Part shown: piece after piece, positions 44,582 to 52,238 of the stretch
How positions within the stretch are numbered: position 1 is the stretch's first letter
How the letters are laid out: each line of letters starts with the position of its first letter
The notes under the pieces: generated by a model
Seen by the model: the letters and a program-made list of their open reading frames with translations, nothing else
Databases searched by the model: none
What the model was told of the DNA's origin: nothing
NCBI RefSeq assembly: GCF_013408335.1
Contig: NZ_JACBZR010000001.1
Location: forward strand, 62,001-126,000
Direction: 5' to 3'
Length of the DNA: 64,000 nucleotides
DNA from: Nocardioides panzhihuensis
GTDB taxonomy: Bacteria > Actinomycetota > Actinomycetes > Propionibacteriales > Nocardioidaceae
Position numbers and translations under genes: made by a program

Positions 44582-45982
44582 ATGGCGCGGGTGACGATCA
44601 TTGGTGGGGGTCCAGGCGGATACGAGGCGGCGCTGGTCGCGCAGCAGCTCGGCGCGGAGGTGACGGTCGTCGACCGTGACGGCCTCGGCGGCAGTTCGGT
44701 GCTCACCGACTGCGTGCCCAGCAAGACCCTGATCGCCACCGCCGAGCTGATGTCGGACATGACGCTCGCCCGCGACCTGGGCATCCACTTCCGCGATCAC
44801 CAGGGCGACCCGGCCACCGAGCTCTACGCCGACCTCGAGCTGGTCAACAAGCGCGTCAAGGCCCTCGCGCTCGCGCAGTCGAGCGACATCGAGAGCCGGC
44901 TGAGCCGTCGTGGGATCCGGATCGTCAAGGGCACCGGGCGCATCGACGCCGACAAGCGGCAGGTGGTCGCGACCCGGGTCGAGGACGGCGGCGAGGAGGC
45001 CATCGAGAACGACGCGGTCCTGATCGCCACCGGCGCCCGGCCGCGGGTGCTGCCCACCGCGCAGCCCGACGGCGAGCGGATCCTGACCTGGGAGCAGGTC
45101 TACGATCTCGACGATCTGCCCTCCCACATGATCGTCGTGGGCTCGGGTGTCACGGGTGTCGAGTTCGCCGGCGCCTACCTCAACCTCGGCTCGCAGGTCA
45201 CCCTGGTCTCCTCGCGCGATCGGGTCCTCCCAGGCGAGGACGCGGATGCGGCGACCGTCCTCCAGGACGTACTCGAGCGTCAGGGCATGAACATCCTCAG
45301 CAAGTCGCGGATGGAGTCGGTGACCCGCTCCGGCGACGTCGTCACCGTGAAGCTGACCGACGGTCGCGAGGTCACCGGCAGCCACTGCATCCTCGCGCTC
45401 GGCTCGATCCCCAACACCGAGGGCCTCGGCCTGGAGGAGGCCGGCATCGAGCTCGACGAGGGCGGCTTCATCCGCACCGACAAGGTGTCGCGCACCTCCG
45501 CCTACGGCGTGTACGCCGCCGGTGACTGCACCGGCGGCTTCATGCTCGCCTCGACGGCCGCCATGGCCGGCCGGATCGCGATGCGCCACTTCCTCGGTGA
45601 CGCCGTCATTCCGATGGACCTCAAGGAGGTCGCGGCCAACGTCTTCACCTCGCCCGAGATCGCCACGGTCGGGTATTCGCAGGCCCAGGTCGACTCCGGC
45701 GAGGTCGTCGCCGAGACCCTGCGCCTCGACCTCAAGGGCAACCCGCGGGCCAAGATGCAGGGCATCTCCGACGGTTTCGTCAAGCTCATCTCCCGCCCCG
45801 GCACCGGCGTCGTCATCGGCGGAGTCGTCGTCGGCCCCCGCGCCTCCGAGCTCATCCACCCGATCGCGCTCGCCGTCTCGACCGGGCTGACCGTTGACCA
45901 GATCGCCAACACCTTTACCGTCTACCCGTCGATCTCCGGCTCCACCGCCGAGGTCGCCCGCCGCCTCCACCACGTCGAGTAG
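44582..45982 (+). CDS. Lpd-like NAD(P)H:quinone reductase (Rv3303c LpdA type)
   Basis: A 466-residue flavoprotein of the disulfide reductase family without the redox-active disulfide. In GLGGSSVLTDCVPSK the first cysteine of CxxxxC is replaced by Ser39 and only Cys44 remains. The FAD motif GGGPGGYEAA, NAD motif GSGVTGVEFAG and AAGDCTGGFMLAS are intact. In place of the usual C-terminal His-Glu pair it ends VYPSISGSTAEVARRL. These features match M. tuberculosis Rv3303c, reported as a quinone reductase rather than a lipoamide dehydrogenase, and its synteny with add/deoA/punA agrees. ATG 44582 is chosen from the FAD motif; ATG 44573 is in frame. Confidence 0.88.
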   Translation: MARVTIIGGGPGGYEAALVAQQLGAEVTVVDRDGLGGSSVLTDCVPSKTLIATAELMSDMTLARDLGIHFRDHQGDPATELYADLELVNKRVKALALAQSSDIESRLSRRGIRIVKGTGRIDADKRQVVATRVEDGGEEAIENDAVLIATGARPRVLPTAQPDGERILTWEQVYDLDDLPSHMIVVGSGVTGVEFAGAYLNLGSQVTLVSSRDRVLPGEDADAATVLQDVLERQGMNILSKSRMESVTRSGDVVTVKLTDGREVTGSHCILALGSIPNTEGLGLEEAGIELDEGGFIRTDKVSRTSAYGVYAAGDCTGGFMLASTAAMAGRIAMRHFLGDAVIPMDLKEVAANVFTSPEIATVGYSQAQVDSGEVVAETLRLDLKGNPRAKMQGISDGFVKLISRPGTGVVIGGVVVGPRASELIHPIALAVSTGLTVDQIANTFTVYPSISGSTAEVARRLHHVE

Positions 45983-45990
45983 TCACGTAC

Positions 45991-46022
45991 GTCGGCCGAG
46001 ACGTCACTCACGTCGGCCGAGA
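45991..46022. repeat. GTCGGCCGAGA direct repeats upstream of the erm leader
   Basis: Two direct copies of GTCGGCCGAGA (45991-46001 and 46012-46022), 21 bp apart, are separated by CGTCACTCAC. The same family flanks the erm gene on its other side (47045-47103) and occurs at 2950-2987. Confidence 0.75.
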
Positions 46023-46076
46023 TGGCACTCGAAAACGGCGTGCGAGCAGCGCAGCGGCTTCGCTAGCGTGAGCGCC

Positions 46077-46124
46077 ATGGGTAACTGCTGCATGACGATG
46101 ATCGTTCGGATCCGCCGCCGCTGA
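46077..46124 (+). CDS. Erm leader peptide (15 residues, MGNCCMTMIVRIRRR)
   Basis: A 16-codon open frame 116 bp upstream of the erm start encodes MGNCCMTMIVRIRRR. The RIRRR end contains overlapping Arg-x-Arg (+x+) motifs, the class known to stall macrolide-bound ribosomes in erm leader peptides such as RLR types. TAGCGT (46064-46069) ends seven bases before the ATG, so the mRNA probably begins at this codon and the peptide is translated without a ribosome binding site. Alternative hairpins follow immediately. That it is translated and that it stalls are inferences. Confidence 0.7.
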   Translation: MGNCCMTMIVRIRRR

Positions 46125-46142
46125 CGGCGCGGATCCCACCGA

Positions 46143-46236
46143 AGCACTCGTCGCATTCGCGCCGCCACCTGGCAACCCTGCCGGGCGGCTCCGAGTGCTA
46201 CCCGCATGCCGCCCGGCTCCTTCTGTCACGAGGAGC
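46143..46236 (+). promoter_or_regulatory. Erm attenuator: mutually exclusive hairpins, one hiding the ribosome binding site
   Basis: Stem A pairs AGCACTCG (46143-46150) with CGAGTGCT (46192-46199). Inside it, stem C pairs GCCGCC (46161-46166) with GGCGGC (46184-46189). Stem B pairs GCCGGGCGGC (46180-46189) with GCCGCCCGGC (46208-46217) and excludes stem C. Stem D pairs GCTCCT (46216-46221) with AGGAGC (46231-46236), covering the ribosome binding site of erm. This layout fits induction by ribosome stalling on the leader, by translational or transcriptional attenuation. Confidence 0.65.
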
Positions 46237-46240
46237 ATCC

Positions 46241-47002
46241 ATGTCCGACGTACGCCCTGGCCGGCACGAGCTCGGCCAGAACTTTCTCACCGACCGGTCG
46301 GTACTCGACCGGATCGTTTATCTCGTCTCGCAGCGGCAGGGTCCGCTGGTGGAGTGGGGCACCGGCAACGGTGCGGTCACACTGGCTCTGGCGGACCTGG
46401 GACGGCCGCTGGTGGGGGTCGAGATCGACTCCCGTCGAGCGGCCGACCTGCGCCGCCGGATCGGGACGCACGTGTGCATCTCCGAAGGCGACATCCTGCG
46501 CCATGCGCCACCGCAGGACGCCGTCGTCGTCTCCAACGTCCCGTTCCACCTGACCACGCCGATCCTGCGTCACCTGCTCGCGTCGGCGACCTGGCGCCAC
46601 GCCGTGCTCCTCACCCAGTGGGAGGTCGCCCGCAAGCGCGCGGGCGTCGGCGGCACCACCCAGCTCACCGCGCAGTGGTGGCCGTGGTTCACCTTCACCC
46701 TCGACCGCCAGGTCCCGTCGACCGCGTTCCGCCCGCGGCCCAACGTCGACGGCGGACTGCTGCTCATCGACCGTCGCCGGGAGCCGTTGCTGCCCGACTC
46801 GGACCTCCGCGACTTCCAGTCGTGGGTGGCCACGGTCTTCAGCAGCCGGGGCCGCGGAGTCGCCGAGATCCTGCGCCGCAACGGCGTCCCCGTTGCGCTT
46901 GCCGGCGAGATCGCGCGGCGGCGCCGACGCACCCAGGCCCCGGTGCTGCCGCGAGACCTGCGTGCGGAGGACTGGGTCGAGGCGTACGCGGCCCGGGCCT
47001 AG
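46241..47002 (+). CDS. erm: 23S rRNA adenine N6-methyltransferase, Erm family
   Basis: A 253-residue SAM-dependent methyltransferase of the Erm/KsgA superfamily. The start is HELGQNFLTDR (residues 9-19). The SAM loop is EWGTGNG (38-44), with Glu61 and Asp84 contacting SAM. The catalytic motif is SNVPFHLTTPIL (Asn99-Val-Pro-Phe102). GVGGTTQLTAQWWPWFTF and a short C-terminal domain are typical of Erm, not of the longer KsgA. Erm enzymes methylate A2058 of 23S rRNA and give resistance to macrolides, lincosamides and streptogramin B; actual resistance here is inferred. AGGAG precedes the ATG. GTCGGCCGAGA repeats bracket the gene and its leader. Confidence 0.9.
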   Translation: MSDVRPGRHELGQNFLTDRSVLDRIVYLVSQRQGPLVEWGTGNGAVTLALADLGRPLVGVEIDSRRAADLRRRIGTHVCISEGDILRHAPPQDAVVVSNVPFHLTTPILRHLLASATWRHAVLLTQWEVARKRAGVGGTTQLTAQWWPWFTFTLDRQVPSTAFRPRPNVDGGLLLIDRRREPLLPDSDLRDFQSWVATVFSSRGRGVAEILRRNGVPVALAGEIARRRRRTQAPVLPRDLRAEDWVEAYAARA

Positions 47003-47035
47003 CCTCGCCGAGACGTCACATACGCAGGTCGAGAC

Positions 47036-47103
47036 GTCACTCGCGTCGGCCGAGACGGCATATCGCTGCCATCTCGGCCGACCGAAGTGACGTCTCGGCC
47101 GAC
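47036..47103. repeat. Long GTCGGCCGAGA-family hairpin between erm and pyc
   Basis: Two 25-base arms (47036-47060 and 47067-47091) pair at 21 of 25 positions around a 6-base loop. They contain GTCGGCCGAGA and its inverse, and a further inverse copy lies at 47093-47103. Placed between convergent erm and pyc, it could serve as a bidirectional terminator. Confidence 0.75.
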
Positions 47104-47120
47104 GGGGCTGACGTCTCGGC

Positions 47121-50100
47121 TCAGTCGAGCACGAGGACCAGGTCGCCGCCGTCGACGGACTGGGTGCCGGAGAAGGCGAGGCGGGAGACGGTGCCGTCGA
47201 CAGGTGCGGTGATGGCGGCCTCCATCTTCATCGCCTCGATGGTGGCGACAGTGTCGCCGGCCTTGACCGACTCGCCGGTCTCGACCGCGATGGTGACGAC
47301 GCCTTGGAACGGTGCCGCGACCTGGCCGGGAACAGCCGGGTCGGCCTTCTCCGCGGCGGCGACCTCGGCGGCGACCGAGCGGTCACGGACCTCGATCGGG
47401 CGCAGGTGGCCGTTGATCGTCGCCATGACGGTGCGGATGCCGCGCTCGTCGGGCTCGGAGACGGCGGTGAGCCCGAAGATCACCGTCTTGCCCTCGGAGA
47501 GCTCGACGATGTGCTCCTCGCCCTCGCGCATGCCGTAGAGGTAGTCGAGGGTCGAGATCACCGACACGTCGCCCCACTTCGAGCGGGCCTCGGTGAACTC
47601 CTTCGTCGGTCCCGGGAAGAGCAGCCGGTTGAGCGTCCCGCGCCGGTCGGAGGCCAGCCCGGCGGCGTCCTCGGCCGACAGGGTCGGCGACGACTCCTTC
47701 CATGTGCGTCCCGCGATCGCCTTGCCCCGGAACGGCTCGGGCCAGCCTCCCGGCGGGTCGCCGAGCTCCCCGTTGAGGAAGCCGATGACCGAGGCCGGGA
47801 TGTCGTACGACGCCGGGTCGGCCTCGAACGCGGCCGGATCCGCCCCGGCCGCCACGAGCGAGAGCGCCAGGTCGCCGATGACCTTCGAGGACGGGGTGAC
47901 CTTGGGGACGCGGCCGAGGATCTGGTTGGCCGCGGCGTACATGTCCTCGATCTGCTCGAACTTCTCGCCCAGCCCGAGCGCGATCGCCTGCTGGCGCAGG
48001 TTGGAGAGCTGGCCGCCCGGGATCTCGTGGCGGTAGACCCGGCCGGTCGGCGCGGGCAGCCCGGACTCGAAGGGCGCGTAGACGCGGCGTACGGCCTCCC
48101 AGTAGGGCTCCAGCGAGTTGACCGCCGCCAGCGACAGACCCGTGGCGCGCGGCGTGTGGTCGGTCGCCGCCACCAAGGAGGAGAGCGGGGGCTGCGAGGT
48201 GGTCCCGGCCATGGACGCACAGGCCGCGTCGACGGCGTCGACCCCGGCCTCGATCGCGGCCGTCAGCGTGGCCAGCTGCCCACCGGCGGTGTCGTGGGTG
48301 TGCAGGTGCACCGGCACGTCGAACCGCGAGCGGAGCGCGGTCACCAGGGTGCGAGCGGCGGGCGCCCGCAGCAGCCCGGCCATGTCCTTGATCGCGAGCA
48401 CGTGTGCCCCGGCTGAGACGATCTCCTCGGCCAGCCGCAGGTAGTAGTCGAGCGTGTAGAGCTTCTCGTCGGGCGAGGAGAGGTCGCCGGTGTAGCAGAG
48501 CGCCACCTCCGCGATGGACGTCCCGGTCGCGCGCACCGCGTCGATCGCCGGTCGCATCTGGGAGACGTCGTTGAGCGCGTCGAAGATCCGGAAGACGTCG
48601 ATCCCGGTCTCGGCGGCCTCGGAGACGAACGCGTCGGTGACCTCGGTCGGGTAGGGCGTGTAGCCCACCGTGTTGCGACCGCGCAGCAGCATCTGCAGGT
48701 TGACGTTCGGGATCGCCTCACGCAGCTGCGCGAGCCGCTCCCACGGGTCCTCGGAGAGGAAACGGAGAGCCACGTCGTACGTCGCCCCACCCCATGCCTC
48801 CAGCGACCACAGCTGCGGCGTCAGCCGGGCGACATGGCCGGCGACACCGAGCAGGTCGGTGGTGCGGACCCGGGTTGCCAGCAGCGACTGGTGGGCGTCG
48901 CGGAAGGTGGTGTCGGTGACCGCGACCGGCTCCTGGGCTCGCAGTGCGGCGGCGAAGCCCTCGGGCCCGAGCTCGCGCAGAAGGTCGCGAGATCCGGTCG
49001 GCGGAGCCTCGGAGAGGTCCAGCTTCGGCAGCTTCTCGACCGGGTGGAGCGAGACCGGCGCGGCGCCGTGCGGCTGGTTGACGGTGACGTCGGCGAGATA
49101 GGTGAGCAGCTTGGTGCCTCGGTCGCCGGAGGCCCGCGCGGTCAGCAGCTGCGGATGGGTCTCGATGAACGAGGTCGTGATCGACCCGGCGATGAAGTCC
49201 TGGTCGTCGAGCAGCGCCTGCAGGAACGGGATGTTGGTCGCGACCCCGCGGATCCGGAACTCCGCCACCGCCCGGCGCGCCCGGGTCACGGCGTCCTCGA
49301 ACGTACGCCCACGGCAGGTCAGCTTGGCGAGCATCGAGTCGAAGTGGGGCGAGACCTCGGCCCCGGCATAGATCGTGCCACCGTCGACGCGGATGCCGGC
49401 GCCGCCGGGGGAGCGGTAGGTGGTGATCATGCCCGTGTCGGGGCGGAAGTTGTTGGCGGGGTCCTCGGTGGTGATCCGGCACTGCATCGCCGCGCCGCGC
49501 AGCTGCACGGCGTCCTGGGTGAGCCCCAGGTCGGCCAGGGTCTCGCCGGCGGCGATCCGCATCTGGGAGCGGACCAGGTCGACGTCGGTGACCTCCTCGG
49601 TCACGGTGTGCTCGACCTGGATACGCGGGTTCATCTCGATGAACACGTAGTTGCCGTGCTGGTCGAGCAGGAACTCCACGGTGCCGGCGCAGGAGTAGCC
49701 GATCTCCTTGGCGAAGCGCACGGCGTCCGCGCACATGCGTTCGCGCAGCTCAGGGTCGAGATTCGGCGCAGGAGCGATCTCGACGACCTTCTGGTGGCGG
49801 CGCTGCACCGAGCAGTCGCGTTCGAAGAGGTGGATCACGTTGCCCTCGCCGTCGGCGAGGATCTGCACCTCGATGTGCCGTGGCTCGACCACGGCCTGCT
49901 CGATGAAGACGGTGGGGTCGCCGAAGGCGGCCTCGCCCTCACGCATACAGGTCTCGACCGCCTCGCGGAGCTTGTCGGGCGAGTCGACCCGCCGCATGCC
50001 GCGACCGCCGCCGCCGGCGACCGCCTTGACGAAGAGCGGGTAGGGCAGGGCGGAAGCGGCGGAGACGAGTGCGTCTACGTCGGTGGACGGCTCGACCGAC

Positions 50101-50498
50101 TGCAGAGTCGGTACGCCGGCAGCCTTCGCCGCCGCGATGGCGGTGGCCTTGTTGCCGGTGAGCGTGAGGACCTCCGCCGACGGCCCGACGAAGGTGATCC
50201 CCGCCCGGGCGCAGGCCTCGGCCAACGCCGGGTTCTCGGAGAGGAACCCGTAGCCCGGGTAGATGGCGTCCGCGCCGCTCTGCTTGGCGACCTCGACGAT
50301 CGCGTCGGGATCGAGATAGGCCCGGATCGGATGACCGAGCTCTCCGATCTGGTAGGCCTCGTCGGCCTTCAGCCGGTGCTCTGAGCCCCGGTCCTCGTAG
50401 GGAAAGACGGCGACCGTCTTGGCCCCGAGCTCATAGCCTGCGCGGAAAGCTCGGATCGCGATCTCGCCGCGGTTGGCAACCAACACCTTCGTGAACAT
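47121..50498 (-). CDS. pyc: Pyruvate carboxylase
   Basis: A 1125-residue biotin enzyme that carboxylates pyruvate to oxaloacetate. Domains in order: biotin carboxylase (residues 1-about 450; VLVANRGEIAIRAFRAG, GGGGRGMRRV, RDCSVQRRHQKVVEIAP), carboxyltransferase (about 530-800; DTTFRDAHQSLLATRVRT, and the metal-site HTHDTAGG), the tetramerisation region, and a biotinyl domain with EAMKMEAA (Lys1091). Length matches the single-chain enzyme. ATG 50498 is chosen over a much longer in-frame extension because TAGCGT ends seven bases upstream and the start matches homologues. Confidence 0.95.
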   Translation of the reverse strand: MFTKVLVANRGEIAIRAFRAGYELGAKTVAVFPYEDRGSEHRLKADEAYQIGELGHPIRAYLDPDAIVEVAKQSGADAIYPGYGFLSENPALAEACARAGITFVGPSAEVLTLTGNKATAIAAAKAAGVPTLQSVEPSTDVDALVSAASALPYPLFVKAVAGGGGRGMRRVDSPDKLREAVETCMREGEAAFGDPTVFIEQAVVEPRHIEVQILADGEGNVIHLFERDCSVQRRHQKVVEIAPAPNLDPELRERMCADAVRFAKEIGYSCAGTVEFLLDQHGNYVFIEMNPRIQVEHTVTEEVTDVDLVRSQMRIAAGETLADLGLTQDAVQLRGAAMQCRITTEDPANNFRPDTGMITTYRSPGGAGIRVDGGTIYAGAEVSPHFDSMLAKLTCRGRTFEDAVTRARRAVAEFRIRGVATNIPFLQALLDDQDFIAGSITTSFIETHPQLLTARASGDRGTKLLTYLADVTVNQPHGAAPVSLHPVEKLPKLDLSEAPPTGSRDLLRELGPEGFAAALRAQEPVAVTDTTFRDAHQSLLATRVRTTDLLGVAGHVARLTPQLWSLEAWGGATYDVALRFLSEDPWERLAQLREAIPNVNLQMLLRGRNTVGYTPYPTEVTDAFVSEAAETGIDVFRIFDALNDVSQMRPAIDAVRATGTSIAEVALCYTGDLSSPDEKLYTLDYYLRLAEEIVSAGAHVLAIKDMAGLLRAPAARTLVTALRSRFDVPVHLHTHDTAGGQLATLTAAIEAGVDAVDAACASMAGTTSQPPLSSLVAATDHTPRATGLSLAAVNSLEPYWEAVRRVYAPFESGLPAPTGRVYRHEIPGGQLSNLRQQAIALGLGEKFEQIEDMYAAANQILGRVPKVTPSSKVIGDLALSLVAAGADPAAFEADPASYDIPASVIGFLNGELGDPPGGWPEPFRGKAIAGRTWKESSPTLSAEDAAGLASDRRGTLNRLLFPGPTKEFTEARSKWGDVSVISTLDYLYGMREGEEHIVELSEGKTVIFGLTAVSEPDERGIRTVMATINGHLRPIEVRDRSVAAEVAAAEKADPAVPGQVAAPFQGVVTIAVETGESVKAGDTVATIEAMKMEAAITAPVDGTVSRLAFSGTQSVDGGDLVLVLD

Positions 50499-50634
50499 GG
50501 CGGCCACGCTACCCATCCGAGGAGGGTCGTCCAGGTTATGGGACGTTACCGCCCAGTTGATGGACGCCTGAGTGCCGAGAACTGTGCGGATTCGTTGGGA
50601 CCGCCGACGGCTCGCGGACCATACCCTCAGTGGC

Positions 50635-51504
50635 ATGAAGCTCATGACTCGACAGCGTCGTTCAGCCCTGGTCGCCATCGCAGGCACGGCCCTGCTGGCC
50701 GGATCGCTCACCGCGATCGGGGCGGCGGGCTCGCCGGCCGCCGCGGCCGGGACCGTGAACTGCACCGGCTCGATCAACGGCAAGGCCGGCGGCTACATCC
50801 GCAAGCGCGGCATCAAGAACAGCACGGTGACCAGCAACTACCGCAGCGCCGCCACCGTCGCCTGGTCGCCACGGGCGTGGATCGAGATCGGCGGGTCGGG
50901 CGATCAGACCAGCTGGAGGACCAGCTACATCGTGCCCAGCACCGACGGCACCGGCCGCACCGTGACCATCGGCGGGACCAACGGGCAGTCCGTGCTGAGC
51001 GAGACGAAGGCCGCGCCGCTCTACCGCACCAACGGCACCACGGTGACCGGCTGGAGCCCCAAGAAGGTCGTCAGCGGCCCGACGAGAGAGGTCTACAGCG
51101 TCACGACCTCCGGTGTCGTGCAGCAGACCAAGCTGTCCTTCACCACCGCGGGCACTCGCCTCGGCACGGTCACGAACCTGCCGGTCACGTTGCCGAGCAC
51201 GACGACCGTCGCGGGCGTCTGGACGACCCACAACGGTGTGAAGTACGACCTGCTCTACTCGATCAACCCGAGCACCAGCAAGCTCGAGCAGATCGTCGTG
51301 CCCTCGGACCGTCCGGCGGGCGCGAAGAAGTACGTCGTCCGCAGCCTCGGGGCGGGCTGGCGCTACATGTCGGTGCACAACTGCTTCGACGCCGACGGCA
51401 TGGTCGCGGCCAAGGACATCGTGCTGGTCAACCCGACCACCGAAAGGCGGTGCGCATGCGCCAGAGCAACGGCGTCGGGCACAGTACCACCTTCTCGTCC
51501 GTGA
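50635..51504 (+). CDS. Secreted protein of unknown function, probably frameshifted near its end
   Basis: A 289-residue reading frame with a clear signal peptide (SALVAIAGTALLAGSLTAIGA, cut near AAAAG). The exported domain is rich in Thr/Ser/Gly with beta-type patterns such as WIEIGGSGDQTSW, DLLYSINPSTSKLEQIV and WRYMSVHNCFDADGM. No family is recognised. TACCCT ends seven bases before the ATG. After about 51440 the frame reads ERRCACARATASG, unlike the rest, whereas the frame shifted by one continues VRMRQSNGVGHS to GSWKWSGISS and a TAG at 51554. One missing base near 51441-51446 would explain this. Confidence 0.72.
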   Translation: MKLMTRQRRSALVAIAGTALLAGSLTAIGAAGSPAAAAGTVNCTGSINGKAGGYIRKRGIKNSTVTSNYRSAATVAWSPRAWIEIGGSGDQTSWRTSYIVPSTDGTGRTVTIGGTNGQSVLSETKAAPLYRTNGTTVTGWSPKKVVSGPTREVYSVTTSGVVQQTKLSFTTAGTRLGTVTNLPVTLPSTTTVAGVWTTHNGVKYDLLYSINPSTSKLEQIVVPSDRPAGAKKYVVRSLGAGWRYMSVHNCFDADGMVAAKDIVLVNPTTERRCACARATASGTVPPSRP

Positions 51505-51572
51505 CCCGCGTCGGCACCGACGGCAGCTGGAAGTGGAGCGGGATCAGCAGCTAGTCAGGACGCCACCAGGTC

Positions 51573-52238
51573 TCACCCTGGCCAGAGGTCGAGCAGGTCC
51601 CCCGGGCGCAGCCCGAGGGCATGCTCGATGTCACCCGGCGAGGTCTCGCGCAGATACTCCGAGACCAGCTGCGCCAGCTCCATCCAGTAGCCGCGCAAGG
51701 TCGACTCGGACAGATACATCGACCGGCTCATCTCGGCGTACGTCAGGCCGCGGGCGCGATGGGCGAGCACCTCGCGTTGCCGCGGGGTGAGGACGGTGAT
51801 GCTGCGGCGGCGTACGAGGACCTCGATGAGACCGGTGATGCCCGGGGGGATCACCGGCTCTCCGGCGGCGACGGCGCGGAACGCCGCCTCCGCCTCGGCC
51901 AGCGAGGCCGCCTTCGAGACGACTCCGGTCGCCCCAGCGGCCAGACAGGCGGCGAGCACGAAGCGGCGCTCCTCCTGGGAGTAGATGCAGACCCGGTAGC
52001 CGGCCTCGACGATCCGCCGGATCGCGGTGGTGCCCTGGGAGGCGTCGGGCTGGCCGGTGTTGGCGAGGTGGAGATCGAGGATCACCACGTCGGCCTCCGG
52101 CCGCGCGGTCAGCAGGTCCTCGACGCTCTCGTGGCTGGACACGAACCTCAGCTCGGGCAGGAGCAGGCTCAGCGAGGCTCGCATCGCGGTCGCGTCGTCC
52201 ACATGGCTGAAGCGTGGCCCGGAGGTCACGGCGGTCAT
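51573..52238 (-). CDS. NarL/FixJ-type response regulator
   Basis: A 221-residue response regulator. The receiver domain has the acidic pair in HVDDATAMRASL near residue 13 and the phospho-acceptor Asp in DVVILDLHL near residue 54, with the Lys in GVVSKAASL near 105. The LuxR-type helix-turn-helix includes LTPRQREVLAHRARGLTYAE and MSRSMYLSESTLRGYWMEL. The ATG at 52238 overlaps the histidine kinase stop by one base (TGATG), so the pair is translationally coupled. Target genes are unknown. Confidence 0.9.
   Translation of the reverse strand: MTAVTSGPRFSHVDDATAMRASLSLLLPELRFVSSHESVEDLLTARPEADVVILDLHLANTGQPDASQGTTAIRRIVEAGYRVCIYSQEERRFVLAACLAAGATGVVSKAASLAEAEAAFRAVAAGEPVIPPGITGLIEVLVRRRSITVLTPRQREVLAHRARGLTYAEMSRSMYLSESTLRGYWMELAQLVSEYLRETSPGDIEHALGLRPGDLLDLWPG

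Noticed and set aside
46241..47002. KsgA (16S rRNA dimethyltransferase) instead of Erm
   Set aside because: The protein is short, has NVPFHL and GVGGTTQLTAQWWPW blocks typical of Erm, and has an upstream leader peptide with alternative hairpins.
50499..50783. N-terminal extension of pyruvate carboxylase to an upstream in-frame start
   Set aside because: The extra 95 residues overlap the start of the divergent secreted protein gene, lack homology to the family, and the hexamer TAGCGT fits ATG 50498.
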